The notes beneath the pieces were generated by a model. The model did not search any database, was not told the DNA's origin, and saw nothing but the letters and a program-made list of their open reading frames with translations. This document shows positions 1 through 8,362 of a stretch of 64,000 nt of DNA, one piece after another. The stretch is from Saccharolobus caldissimus. Lineage in GTDB: Archaea; Thermoproteota; Thermoprotei_A; Sulfolobales; Sulfolobaceae. The DNA is taken from contig NZ_AP025226.1 in NCBI RefSeq assembly GCF_020886315.1, positions 1,018,001-1,082,000 of the forward strand. The letters are read 5' to 3'. Numbering within the stretch: position 1 is the first letter of the stretch; each line of letters begins with the position of its first letter. Both the position numbers and the translations under genes were made by a program.

Positions 1-912
1 CCCATGTAAGCTTATTTGTTTCGCACAATTTGAACCAATTTATAGGGGTTTTCCAAATTGAGAAAATTAGCATTTATAATAAAAATTTATAGAATAAGAA
101 GCTTTCCAGAGACCTTATAATTAAGCTTATGTGCATTAGTACCCTTATAATTATCCGTTTATACTAAGAAAATATTAGGTTATTTTTCTTTAACTATTTT
201 ATTTAAGTTCTTAGAAAATTATTTTCATATTCTAAATTTTTTATGCTAATATTCTATGAATAAGTAAAGATTCTTTATATACCAATTGCTAATAACGGTT
301 TAAATCATCGCTGGAAGATGCAACATTTTTATTTTTTATAAGAAATATAAATAATGCGTAGCATGATTCATGTATATGGCAATCTATAGTTCATAAAAAA
401 GGGAACATTTATTTTAACGCTAAACCTTTAAAAAATTAATTCTATTATTTGATTATATATTTTCTAGTGTACTGGGACGTTATAAATTTAATTAATACAA
501 TTAATATAATAAAATTACTTTAGCTTAGAATATATTATGTAAGATGCTGTAAATAAACGTAGATTAAGATAAGATGTATGATTAATCTAAATATTTTTGT
601 TAAATATAAAGAAGGCATGCATCTGATATTAGTATAGATACTTGTTTAGTGTGGTCAAGAGTTATATAGATAAACTTATATAGTAAGAATTTATCTCTAT
701 AATTTGATATAAAAGTATATTAAAAAGCACGTGGTTTTTCTTAAAAAATAATGCTAAATAATATATATGATATTCCACTAGCTTAAATTTAAATTTTAAC
801 ATTTAAGTTATATATAACTATTTGATAGTATTATCATGAATTCATAAGTTTCAAACAGTTAATGCTATTTCTAATAAGGAAAATTTTTGACTTTTTAGTA
901 TATAGATAATAT
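1..912. other. AT-rich stretch with no recognisable gene
   Basis: No reading frame of useful length, no RNA-gene signature and no repeat shared with the rest of the window was recognised. It is very A+T rich with scattered TATA-like runs. A gene could end just before the window, but nothing here resembles a coding 3' end. Confidence 0.5.
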
Positions 913-1494
913 ATGAGCAGTTCTTTATACGATTTACTCATCTTCTTTACAATTCCCAGAAGAGTCCATGATATAAGGAGAAATTTTAGACGTAAGATTG
1001 ATAACATTTTAAATTTCTTATTGTCCGCTAATGTTATAGAGAAGAAGGGTAAATATTATGTTCTAAATAAATCTTTTCCATTAATCTTATCTAGCATCAA
1101 GGTAAATGATTTAGAAAAATATTGCCAGATTAATGGACAAGGAGTTGTTATTTCCAGTAGAAATATAGATAAAATACAAATTATATCTAGATCTTATTCT
1201 ACTAAAATTAGCGAAAAAGACATAAGATGTAGGGGATCAATGATAGATTTTAATATTATCTTTGAGAGAATTGATAAAATCTCCTTTAATGATACTCTCT
1301 TCACATCCATTTATCTTCCCTTTCCGTCTTTAGAATTAAGTATAATTATTGAAGGGATTAAAAGAATGATTGTATTTGAAAGTAATATTTCTCACATCGT
1401 ACCATTTTATAGGGAGAAGGAGATAGAAATTAATGATAATATTTTTAAGTGGATGATGGTTAAACCAGGATTTTATGGTGCCATTTTAAGATAA
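913..1494 (+). CDS. hypothetical protein, possible N-terminal winged helix
   Basis: A 193-residue protein I do not recognise. Residues about 1-60 are basic and rich in Arg and Lys, with a helix-turn-helix-like run followed by a short beta pair (KKGKYYVLN), which could be a winged-helix DNA-binding domain. The rest alternates beta-type hydrophobic stretches with charged residues and has no catalytic motif I can name. There is no signal peptide or membrane segment. It stands alone between two AT-rich gaps, and its long coding length against such a background argues that it is real. Function is not assigned. Confidence 0.5.
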   Translation: MSSSLYDLLIFFTIPRRVHDIRRNFRRKIDNILNFLLSANVIEKKGKYYVLNKSFPLILSSIKVNDLEKYCQINGQGVVISSRNIDKIQIISRSYSTKISEKDIRCRGSMIDFNIIFERIDKISFNDTLFTSIYLPFPSLELSIIIEGIKRMIVFESNISHIVPFYREKEIEINDNIFKWMMVKPGFYGAILR

Positions 1495-1646
1495 TGGAAA
1501 TACCATTTATTATAAAATATATTCAAGTTTATTTCATTAATTACAATTTTTAAATAATATAAATATAAAATGATAACACTATTGGCATGTAATCCATTCA
1601 CTAGTATTTTCCAATAAATTAAATTTACAATTTTTAAAACATAATA

Positions 1647-2396
1647 TCATATATCTAATTTATATAATATCATATATATTTTATTAACTTTAGGATAATT
1701 CACTAAAAATTTAACGCTATTGTTTTCTATCTTAAGTCTTTCCATGATTTTGTAATCTATTGGGATTAGTTTATCGTTAACCTTATCAGCCTCTACACCA
1801 AGTGCCTCGGTTATTGAGTATCCGTGAATTCTTATCCTTTGATCAGAAGTTAAGAATGGTCTAAGCTTATGGTTGCCTAAAGCAATGAGTAAATAAGGAT
1901 AATCTAAGAATCTTCTGACTAAGTCTAGAAATCCTCTCTTATCCTTTAATAGTTTATTGTATAATAAGATTTTCAGTTCTCTTTCATATATTTCTAATTC
2001 ATTTAACTTATTTTCAAAGTCCATTTTAATTGAAAAAGAATACATATAGTCACTTAACTTACGAGGTGATATAATTTTAATGTTCTCTATCTTTTTGTTA
2101 TTCAATTTTGCACTGACATCTAAGATCTTCGGATCCTCTGTTAAACCTAAAATTCTATTATAAGTTAGCTCTCTGATCGGCTTAAGAGGTATAAATAAAT
2201 TCCTTATAGTTATTTCATTAAACCCATTAATGCTTAAGACTTCTTCGTAGAGTGTATAAACGTAAATTAGTTCCGTTTCATTAGATAAAGGATAAATATT
2301 ACAATTTCTTAATTTTTCTATTAATTTATCACTTGTAGTTCCAGTTTTTAGCAACTTAATCAACAATTCAGCCTCCTCGTAGAACTTTGCATCCAT
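1647..2396 (-). CDS. hypothetical protein
   Basis: A 249-residue soluble protein without recognisable motifs. It is rich in Leu, Ile, Lys and Asn, predicted mostly helical, and has neither signal peptide nor transmembrane stretch. It converges on the preceding hypothetical gene, with about 150 bp of AT-rich DNA between the two stops. It has no obvious operon partner. I cannot assign a family or function. Confidence 0.55.
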   Translation of the reverse strand: MDAKFYEEAELLIKLLKTGTTSDKLIEKLRNCNIYPLSNETELIYVYTLYEEVLSINGFNEITIRNLFIPLKPIRELTYNRILGLTEDPKILDVSAKLNNKKIENIKIISPRKLSDYMYSFSIKMDFENKLNELEIYERELKILLYNKLLKDKRGFLDLVRRFLDYPYLLIALGNHKLRPFLTSDQRIRIHGYSITEALGVEADKVNDKLIPIDYKIMERLKIENNSVKFLVNYPKVNKIYMILYKLDI

Positions 2397-2767
2397 AAAT
2401 TAATTATAGAAAATAATTAGTTTTATAATTTACTATTAACAAGTTAATGTTACTCTTAAAAAGTTTTAAATTATAAGGAAATATAACATTATAAAAATAG
2501 CAAAAATGACATGACTGTATTATATTTTACAAACTGATTAATCTAAAAACAAATAATTATTATAGAATTTTAATATAAGTTGAATTATTTATTAAATTTC
2601 TTTCAAGAGATATTATACATTTAGTCTCTAACAGTTAATATGTTTTTCACAGTGGAAATCTTGGAATTTAATAACACTTTATCAGCGATTTATTTAAATT
2701 ATATTGTGTAATTATACTTATTATTGATATTATTAAATTTTGATAGATGTTTTTATAGATCTAAAGG
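2397..2767. other. intergenic, nothing recognised
   Basis: AT-rich spacer between two minus-strand genes. It should hold the promoter of the upstream hypothetical gene at its left end. I see no repeat or short gene in it. Confidence 0.4.
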
Positions 2768-2968
2768 TTAACCGTATTTTCCTTTAAGGTAGTTTATATA
2801 CTCGACTATAGCATCTCTAATCAAATCACTTCTTGAATTATAATTTGACCTTTCCATATTATTATCAATTAAATTTAAGATTTCATCTTCAAGTTTAAAA
2901 GTAATTACATATGTCCTCTCCTCATCTAGAATAAACGTTTTCTCATCCAACTGGATAACTTTAGCCAT
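2768..2968 (-). CDS. ribbon-helix-helix (CopG-type) DNA-binding protein
   Basis: A 66-residue protein with a short beta strand (YVITFKLEDEIL) followed by two helices joined by a turn (NYNSRSDLIRDAIVEYINYLK). This is the pattern of the ribbon-helix-helix/CopG superfamily, whose members bind DNA as dimers and act as antitoxins, plasmid copy-number regulators or autorepressors. The RSDLIRDAI segment is the usual second helix. A TATA-like element lies about 26 bp upstream of the ATG, giving a short or absent leader. No toxin gene is adjacent, so it is better read as a stand-alone regulator than as part of a toxin-antitoxin pair. Confidence 0.75.
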   Translation of the reverse strand: MAKVIQLDEKTFILDEERTYVITFKLEDEILNLIDNNMERSNYNSRSDLIRDAIVEYINYLKGKYG

Positions 2969-3139
2969 AATTACTTACCCTATTCTATCTCTATATAAAA
3001 GATTATAAATGTTTCTAGTTATTACATATTATTTATCATCTTTTTCCATTATACTTTAAATAGACTAATTATGGTATTAGTTCATTTCAAACATAATATA
3101 TTACGATAATAGTATTGAAGTTTTATGAAACATACAAGC

Positions 3140-3259
3140 TTAAGGTAAGAAGCTGTTCACTGCTTTAGTTAGGAAGTAGGCTAGGGTGTTTAGTATAGGC
3201 CTTATGAGCCTAAATAGATAAATCCTCCCTGAATCTCCACGCGAATTGAAAGTACCCAT
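3140..3259 (-). other. 39-codon reading frame, possibly the tail of a lost gene
   Basis: From an ATG this strand encodes 39 residues (starting MGTFNSRGDSGRIYLF) up to a TAA. The base composition is noticeably less AT-rich than its surroundings. The mix of basic and hydrophobic residues suggests the C-terminal end of a larger protein, perhaps a transposase, rather than a free-standing peptide. It lies beside an inverted-repeat structure, which fits a mobile-element remnant. I do not recognise the family, and it may not be expressed. Confidence 0.25.
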
Positions 3260-3286
3260 AATGCTAGTTGACATTATGCTTTAAAT

Positions 3287-3452
3287 TTAACCTGCTTTGT
3301 AGACTAGTTCTTTTTTCTTAGATATTAAACTCGTTAAATTTTCTTAAATTCAAACGTTGATTTAAAAGTAAGCTTAACGTTAGCTTTGATAAAAAATTGA
3401 AACAATCTACAAAGCAAGTCTAACCTAAAGGTTTATTACTGAACGTCACATT
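3287..3452. repeat. imperfect inverted repeat next to a dispersed repeat copy
   Basis: Arms of about 24 bp, sharing the core CTGCTTTGTAGA at 3287-3310 and its complement at 3399-3423, flank about 90 bp. The right arm runs into a segment (3399-3452, complement) that recurs near 29.66 kb and 52.34 kb around the core CAGTAATAAACCTTT. The structure resembles a small non-autonomous element or the end of a decayed one. The remaining gap up to the HEPN gene holds nothing else I can name. Confidence 0.4.
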
Positions 3453-3887
3453 GTGATGCTATGAGAAAATTTTTTACTTCTACCTTAAATTTTTAAAAAG
3501 TATTTAGAATAAAGGAATTAATTATCAATTGATATGCGCTCTAAAGGTTATATTGTTATTAAACTCTCTAATTTATTCTATTACTTTTTTTGGACTTAAA
3601 AATTTGATTTATCGTATTATTTTATATATAATATGCAAAAGATAGTATTCAATATAACTGCAATATAAATTAGACAATGATTAAGACAAAACTTATCTTT
3701 AAAATTATAATTTTGTTTTCCTATAATGGGAATATGGCTCTGATTAGTAATAAATAATTTTTTCATAAATATTATGTTAAAATTAAGATTAATGAATTAA
3801 CTGTGATAATTTACTATTAATTATATTAAAAATTCCATATGATGAGAGCAGAATGTGCTTTTTAAGTTTTAGTATAAGGTAATATGT

Positions 3888-4280
3888 GTGAGATATAAAG
3901 ATTGGATAATTCAAGCTGAAGAAGATTTGGATGTTGCAAGAGTTCTCCTAAATGCAGGAAAGTATTTTGCAGTAGCTTATTATTCTCAACAAGCATCAGA
4001 AAAAGCCTTAAAATCACTATTAATCTTTTTAGGAAAAGATCCTGGGAAAACTCATTCGCTTACTGAACTTGCTGATATGATAGAGAAGGAAGGTTTAGAA
4101 ATCCCGTCAAATGTGAAAGAAAATTTAATGGTTTTATCTCCTCATTTTATTATCTCCAGATATCCAGACGCTTCTAACGGAATTCCAGCAAGGCAATATA
4201 ATAAAAATATTGCTGAAGATTTATATAAAAGAGCTAAAGAGGTGGTAGATTGGGTAAAATTAGAGGAAAATCAGCAATAG
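3888..4280 (+). CDS. HEPN domain protein of an HEPN-MNT toxin-antitoxin pair
   Basis: A 130-residue all-helical protein matching the HEPN family. It opens with the W-x-x-x-A-E-x-D-L-x-x-A pattern (DWIIQAEEDLDVARVLL) and carries YYSQQASEKALKSLL, typical of the second helix. HEPN proteins of this kind are the toxin (often an RNase) partner of a minimal nucleotidyltransferase. The Rx4-6H RNase motif is not obvious: the C-terminal region has RYPDASNG and RQYNKN instead, a frequent variant. It starts at GTG and overlaps the following nucleotidyltransferase gene by 31 bp, so the two are translationally coupled. Confidence 0.85.
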   Translation: MRYKDWIIQAEEDLDVARVLLNAGKYFAVAYYSQQASEKALKSLLIFLGKDPGKTHSLTELADMIEKEGLEIPSNVKENLMVLSPHFIISRYPDASNGIPARQYNKNIAEDLYKRAKEVVDWVKLEENQQ

Positions 4281-4591
4281 AAAGTCAAAGAAAGATGCTA
4301 AATTTAGCTAAGGAAATAGTTGAAAATATATCAAAGGACTTTCCTAATCTACAAGAAGCTTATATTTTCGGCTCTAGAGCTAGAGGGGATTACTTAGATA
4401 CAAGTGATATAGATTTAATGTTAGTATTTAAAGGAATTAAAGAGATGAATACTATAGATAGAATGTATATGGTTTCAAAATATATTAAAGGTAACGTAGA
4501 TTATATTGTTGTAGACGAAGAAGAGAAGGAAAGAGTTAAAGATAAAAAACTCTTCTGGAAGAAAGGAGTTGGATTTATTAATTTCTTATAA
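4250..4591 (+). CDS. minimal nucleotidyltransferase (MNT), antitoxin of the HEPN pair
   Basis: A 113-residue DNA polymerase beta-like nucleotidyltransferase. The diagnostic GSRARGDYLDTSDIDLML holds the GS-x-x-RG nucleotide-binding turn and the two catalytic Asp residues (DID). MNT proteins neutralise HEPN toxins, in known cases by AMPylating the toxin. The frame begins at TTG inside the end of the HEPN gene and has a GGTGGT sequence just before it; a later ATG (residue 16) is an alternative start. The gene pair is intact, unlike the MNT-HEPN remnant near 16.5-17.2 kb. Confidence 0.85.
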   Translation: MGKIRGKSAIESQRKMLNLAKEIVENISKDFPNLQEAYIFGSRARGDYLDTSDIDLMLVFKGIKEMNTIDRMYMVSKYIKGNVDYIVVDEEEKERVKDKKLFWKKGVGFINFL

Positions 4592-4729
4592 ATTAACGGA
4601 GTAGTTAATAAAGGAAGAACAGACTATAACTCTTTTACGTAACTGCTCGCTATTTTTAATTACTTCTAAATATTGTTTTTAATTAAGTAATGTTTATATA
4701 GTATTACAATGTATTTTCTATTGATGAAA

Positions 4730-4923
4730 TCCAGCTGATGACGGGCACTGCTCACGAGGTTTTGGGAGTGAAGAAAGCGGATGGGAAGGTATTGGTGTTT
4801 CCCTCAACCAGCCCCAATGAGTTAAGGGTGAAAGTGTATGATCCCTTAAGAGGGGTGCCCGTGGCGGAATTAGAAGTAAGGATAAGTTACGCCACGGGTA
4901 ACACATCTTTTCTATTAATCTAG
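4730..4923 (+). pseudogene. GC-richer insert, probably the end of a lost IS element
   Basis: This block is clearly richer in G and C than everything around it and stays open in two plus-strand frames and one minus-strand frame. One frame gives 61 residues (from MTGTAHEVLGVKKADG); another contains ADDGHCSRGFGSEESGW. I believe such sequences occur at the 3' ends of Sulfolobales tnpB-type elements, but this is from memory and not certain. No complete transposase or terminal repeat is visible. It directly abuts the 3' end of the antitoxin gene on the other strand. Confidence 0.35.
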
Positions 4924-5160
4924 CTAGAGTGTAGTGGGAATTTTAGCTTTTTCTTTTGCGAAGTTTACGAACTCATCTACGCTCATATTTAACATTTTAG
5001 CAGCTCCTCTATAGTCTCCAGTTTCGATGTAGTATTCTAGTGCTATTCTTATTTTTGGTGGTTGTGATTTTATGAAGTTCCAGTCTGCGTATTTTCTTCT
5101 TATTTCTCTAGCTTCCTTAAAGGCCTCAATCCACTCCCTCAACTTATCCTCATTTGGCAT
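4924..5160 (-). CDS. UPF0175-like antitoxin, second copy
   Basis: A 78-residue protein. The C-terminal half (GAAKMLNMSVDEFVNFAKE) resembles the short DNA-binding helix pair of UPF0175 proteins, which often sit next to PIN-like toxins. The N-terminal half (KLREWIEAFKEAREIRRKYADW) is nearly identical to that of the protein encoded at 5674-5904 because the two genes share 127 bp of identical DNA. It lies 4 bp downstream of the PIN gene in one operon. The two copies differ only in the C-terminal third, the part expected to give specificity. Confidence 0.65.
   Translation of the reverse strand: MPNEDKLREWIEAFKEAREIRRKYADWNFIKSQPPKIRIALEYYIETGDYRGAAKMLNMSVDEFVNFAKEKAKIPTTL
5024..5150. repeat. 127-bp direct repeat (unit 1), shared by the two antitoxin genes
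   Basis: Read base by base, this stretch is identical to 5768-5894 in the same orientation. It covers the N-terminal and middle parts of both antitoxin genes, while the ends of the genes have diverged fully. Perfect identity next to strong divergence points to recent duplication or gene conversion. Confidence 0.85.
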
Positions 5161-5164
5161 TTAT

Positions 5165-5677
5165 TTATAGTATGCCGTACTTCCTTAAATCTCTAACTGA
5201 AAACATATGTTTAGTTTGATTTGAGTATCTATCCAGTTCAGCCTTAAAATCCTTAACTAGTCCAGACTTAAAAAGTTGATATATTATGTCTATTGCCCTA
5301 AATACTTTAACGTTATTATATTCGTCGAAGTAGTCCACTAATGCTACTACTCCGCCGTTTTCAGTTAGTACTGCGTAATCGAATATCTTCCCTACAACAG
5401 TACAGTAGGCTTCTGGATAATCTACAGGCCTTATAGGTAATCTTCTACTGCTATTAACTAATCTTAATGCCTCATTACTTATCTGAGGAATTTCTGGAAA
5501 GATTGCCATTTTATTTTCCTCTAAAGCCTTAGATATCCATATTAAAGTTAATTCATTTCTTATTTCGTTTAACGTAGACTCTGGGAGATATATTAATTCA
5601 AATATTTTAAAAATAAGGTCTCTATTATCATATTTAGTCCAGTCTATGAGGAACGAAGTATCAGCTATTGCTATCAT
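5165..5677 (-). CDS. PIN-like ribonuclease toxin (DUF3368/VapC-like)
   Basis: A 170-residue protein opening with MIAIADTSFLIDW, the first acidic motif of PIN-domain nucleases. Further motifs are PESTLNEIRNEL and AVLTENGGVVAL, in the position of the later acidic residues. PIN toxins cut RNA with Mg or Mn and are inhibited by a cognate small antitoxin. The start codon overlaps the stop of the upstream antitoxin copy by 4 bp (ATGA), and another antitoxin copy follows 4 bp downstream, so all three genes form one tight operon. Which copy neutralises it cannot be told from sequence. Confidence 0.7.
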   Translation of the reverse strand: MIAIADTSFLIDWTKYDNRDLIFKIFELIYLPESTLNEIRNELTLIWISKALEENKMAIFPEIPQISNEALRLVNSSRRLPIRPVDYPEAYCTVVGKIFDYAVLTENGGVVALVDYFDEYNNVKVFRAIDIIYQLFKSGLVKDFKAELDRYSNQTKHMFSVRDLRKYGIL

Positions 5678-5904
5678 ATACTGGGTATCCCTGCTCTAAT
5701 TCTCAACTCATTAAATTCATCCATTGACATTCCAGCTAATTTAGCAGCAACGTATAAATCGCCGACCTCGATGTAGTATTCTAGTGCTATTCTTATTTTT
5801 GGTGGTTGTGATTTTATGAAGTTCCAGTCTGCGTATTTTCTTCTTATTTCTCTAGCTTCCTTAAAGGCCTCAATCCACTCCCTCAACTTATCCTGGTTTA
5901 TCAT
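5674..5904 (-). CDS. UPF0175-like antitoxin, first copy
   Basis: The likely product starts at the ATG giving MINQDKLREWI (76 residues), matching the start of its downstream paralog. A longer frame extends 18 codons upstream, but that hydrophobic extension has no counterpart in the other copy. The C-terminus (AAKLAGMSMDEFNELRIRAGI) fits the UPF0175 antitoxin pattern better than the other copy does. It is the first gene of the antitoxin-toxin-antitoxin operon and overlaps the PIN start by 4 bp, the classical antitoxin position. Confidence 0.65.
   Translation of the reverse strand: MINQDKLREWIEAFKEAREIRRKYADWNFIKSQPPKIRIALEYYIEVGDLYVAAKLAGMSMDEFNELRIRAGIPSI
5768..5894. repeat. 127-bp direct repeat (unit 2)
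   Basis: The second member of the pair described at 5024-5150. Recombination between the units would delete the PIN gene and leave one chimeric antitoxin. Confidence 0.85.
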
Positions 5905-6197
5905 TGAATATAATATTTTAGGGAGAATAAAAAGAGTTATAGCTTCAAAGATTTTCATGAATATTAGCCCCTAGCCTTTAGCTTCACTAAAAACTAAGAG
6001 TAAAGCCATTATAGTGTTAATATTTAGTTATTAATCTTAAACTAGATTTAGAATCATAATAATATTTATAAATGGAAGATTTTTTATATATAATAATTTA
6101 TAGTTAATTGTCGGCATGATCTCTGCCCTTAGTGTTAACAAAGTTTACGCATTTTCCTGCGAAAAAGTTATTTATTTAACTAATTATACGATAAACG

Positions 6198-7394
6198 ATG
6201 AATAGAATAAGTATTTTTTCGTTAATAGCGTCAAGATTGGCTAGAAGCTTAGCGGCTGGTATAATATTCGTAGCCTTTCCTTACCTGGTAATTACTGAAC
6301 TAAGATATTCCTCATTGATTTTAGGCTTAGCGTATACTTTAGGTACCTTAGCTACTGCAATTTTAGGCTTAGGTTTAGGTTATGTAGCTGACTTGTTTAG
6401 TAGGAAATATTCCCTAATTTTAGCGTCATTGCTATTGCCGTTAAGTTCTATGTTAATATTTATAAATCATTCACTACCCGTAATCTTATTAGCCTCAGCA
6501 TTGGGAGGATATTCTGCAACTGGAGCTATAGCGGGTGGAGGCACTGGAGGTGCTGCTGTCCCAATACAGAATGCGTTAATTGCTGAGCTCACTGAGGGAA
6601 GTGATAGGACCTTTTACTTTTCACTCTTTACGTTCATCGCAGGTTTAGCTGGTTCTGCAGGATCTTATATTGCTGGTATTTTAACAGTTAACGAAGGCTT
6701 TCTCTTAGCTACTGTTTTCTCCTTCATATCTGTATTTGTCCTTTTCCCTATTAAGAGTAAGAACATTAGGGCTAAGACGACTTCCCTTAAAAGTAAGAGC
6801 GTTATAGGCAAATTTTCAATAACGGGTATGTTAAACGGTTTCTCTTACGGTCTTATAGCGCCCTTCTTAATACCGTTTTTTATAATAATATATCATATTC
6901 CTAAATCGGAGATGGCTACTTACACGTTTTTGAGCAGCTTAATAGCTTCCATATCAATACTTTTAGCACCATACGTAGATAAGAAGATGGGTTTCCTTAA
7001 GAGCATAATGGTTACAAGGGGTATTGCCAGTATATTGTCTTTACTAATGCCCGTAATTAGGATTTTAGAGGTCTCCATAGGTATTTACTTAGTGTTCCCT
7101 GCATTAAGGATTTTAGCGTTACCAGTTCAGCAGAGAGCTATGGTAGATATGGTAAGTCAGGATGAGGTAGGTAGGGCTATGGGGATAAATCAAGTTACTA
7201 GACTGGCATCGTCTTCAGCTTCTACTACTATAACTGGTTATTTGTTTTCAGAATCTCAGATAGATTTACCGTTTTTCGTCTCCGGGGCTATAATGCTTTT
7301 AAATATTTATTTGTATTTTAAATTCTTTAGTGGTAGTGATGAGGTTAGTAGATCTTCACGAGGATTTAGCCTATTCAAATCAGAGAGGAGTTGA
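6198..7394 (+). CDS. MFS transporter
   Basis: A 398-residue membrane protein with about 12 predicted transmembrane helices. The inter-helix loop GYVADLFSRKYSLI after the second helix matches the G-x-x-x-D-x-x-x-R-(R/K) signature of the major facilitator superfamily. It is probably a proton-coupled importer or exporter of a small molecule; the substrate cannot be read from sequence. The 3' end overlaps the start of the M19 dipeptidase by 56 bp, suggesting co-transcription and perhaps uptake of a peptide or dipeptide-like compound, which is inference. Confidence 0.85.
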   Translation: MNRISIFSLIASRLARSLAAGIIFVAFPYLVITELRYSSLILGLAYTLGTLATAILGLGLGYVADLFSRKYSLILASLLLPLSSMLIFINHSLPVILLASALGGYSATGAIAGGGTGGAAVPIQNALIAELTEGSDRTFYFSLFTFIAGLAGSAGSYIAGILTVNEGFLLATVFSFISVFVLFPIKSKNIRAKTTSLKSKSVIGKFSITGMLNGFSYGLIAPFLIPFFIIIYHIPKSEMATYTFLSSLIASISILLAPYVDKKMGFLKSIMVTRGIASILSLLMPVIRILEVSIGIYLVFPALRILALPVQQRAMVDMVSQDEVGRAMGINQVTRLASSSASTTITGYLFSESQIDLPFFVSGAIMLLNIYLYFKFFSGSDEVSRSSRGFSLFKSERS

Positions 7395-8274
7395 TGTGAT
7401 TAATGGCGATAATCAATCTAGTATTAGAATGCTTAAGGAATTCGACTCTTTAGTTTTCGCCTCTATTTTTCCTCATGTTGATGCTTTGGATGAGAGAAGT
7501 GAGTTTTTAACTTCACTTTATGGTACTCCTACGCGTAGTACTTATTTTTCCTTTGACTTATTTATTGATCAAGTTAAGTTTTATTATTACTTAGACAGAA
7601 GGGGTTTCGCTAAAGTTGTTAGGGATAAGAGTGATTTATCTGGCAATGGTGTTAAGCTTTTATTATCTCTTGAGGGAGCTGATGTCCTAAGGGATTATAC
7701 TGATATTTATTTGTTAAAAGAACTTCATGTTTATAATTTAGGTTTAACCTGGAATTACGATAATAAATTTGCCTCTTCTTGTATGTCTAAGAAGGATTAC
7801 GGTTTAACCTCAGAAGGTGAGGAATTAGTTAAATTGGCTAATTCTTTAGGTATTATAATTGATTTAGCTCACGCAGGTAAGAGAACCGTTATTGACGTTT
7901 GTAATGTGAGTAGAAAGCCAGTTATAGTTTCCCATGCTAATGTGAAGAGGTTAAAAGTGCATAAGAGGAATTTAGATGATGAGGAGATAGAGGCTATTGT
8001 TAAGACTAAGGGAATTATAGGAGTTACTGCAATAGTTTCTACTTTAAGGGAAGGTAATTTAAATTCTATAGTAGATAACATAAGATATATCGGGGAATCT
8101 TACGGTTGGGAGTATGTAGCAATAGGAACGGACTTCCTAGGGATTAGTGAAGTTCCTAAAGGGTTTGAAAATATATTAAAGGTTAGGGATTTAGCTAAGG
8201 CTATTGAAGGGCATGAGGAAGAAGTTCTGTGGAGGAATGCTTATAGGGTTATAACGGACAATTTAACTACATAG
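7339..8274 (+). CDS. M19-family (renal dipeptidase-like) metallopeptidase
   Basis: A 311-residue TIM-barrel protein of the membrane dipeptidase family. Zinc ligands expected for M19 are visible: VDLHEDL near the N-terminus (H-x-D), LLSLEGAD (bridging Glu), IDLAHAG and IVSHANV (His ligands) and IGTDFLG (Asp). M19 enzymes hydrolyse dipeptides, including some with a D- or dehydro residue at the C-terminus. I chose the ATG at MRLVDLHED; GTG codons just upstream are alternatives. It begins inside the MFS gene, so the two are translationally coupled. Confidence 0.85.
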   Translation: MRLVDLHEDLAYSNQRGVDVINGDNQSSIRMLKEFDSLVFASIFPHVDALDERSEFLTSLYGTPTRSTYFSFDLFIDQVKFYYYLDRRGFAKVVRDKSDLSGNGVKLLLSLEGADVLRDYTDIYLLKELHVYNLGLTWNYDNKFASSCMSKKDYGLTSEGEELVKLANSLGIIIDLAHAGKRTVIDVCNVSRKPVIVSHANVKRLKVHKRNLDDEEIEAIVKTKGIIGVTAIVSTLREGNLNSIVDNIRYIGESYGWEYVAIGTDFLGISEVPKGFENILKVRDLAKAIEGHEEEVLWRNAYRVITDNLTT

Positions 8275-8362
8275 TGCAGTTATCATTTATTCATTTTGTA
8301 TACTATGTTTATCAAAAAATTAATCAAACTGATATTTAAAAATATATAATAAAATTTAAAAA

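Noticed and set aside
2768-2968. The ribbon-helix-helix gene as half of a toxin-antitoxin module.
   Set aside because: No PIN, RelE or MazF-like gene is adjacent on either strand within several hundred bases.
4720-4760. TTGATGA...CTGATGA resembles boxes C, D' and C' of a C/D sRNA.
   Set aside because: The spacing between the first box and CTGA is only 7 nt, too short for a guide, and no final D box is at the right distance.
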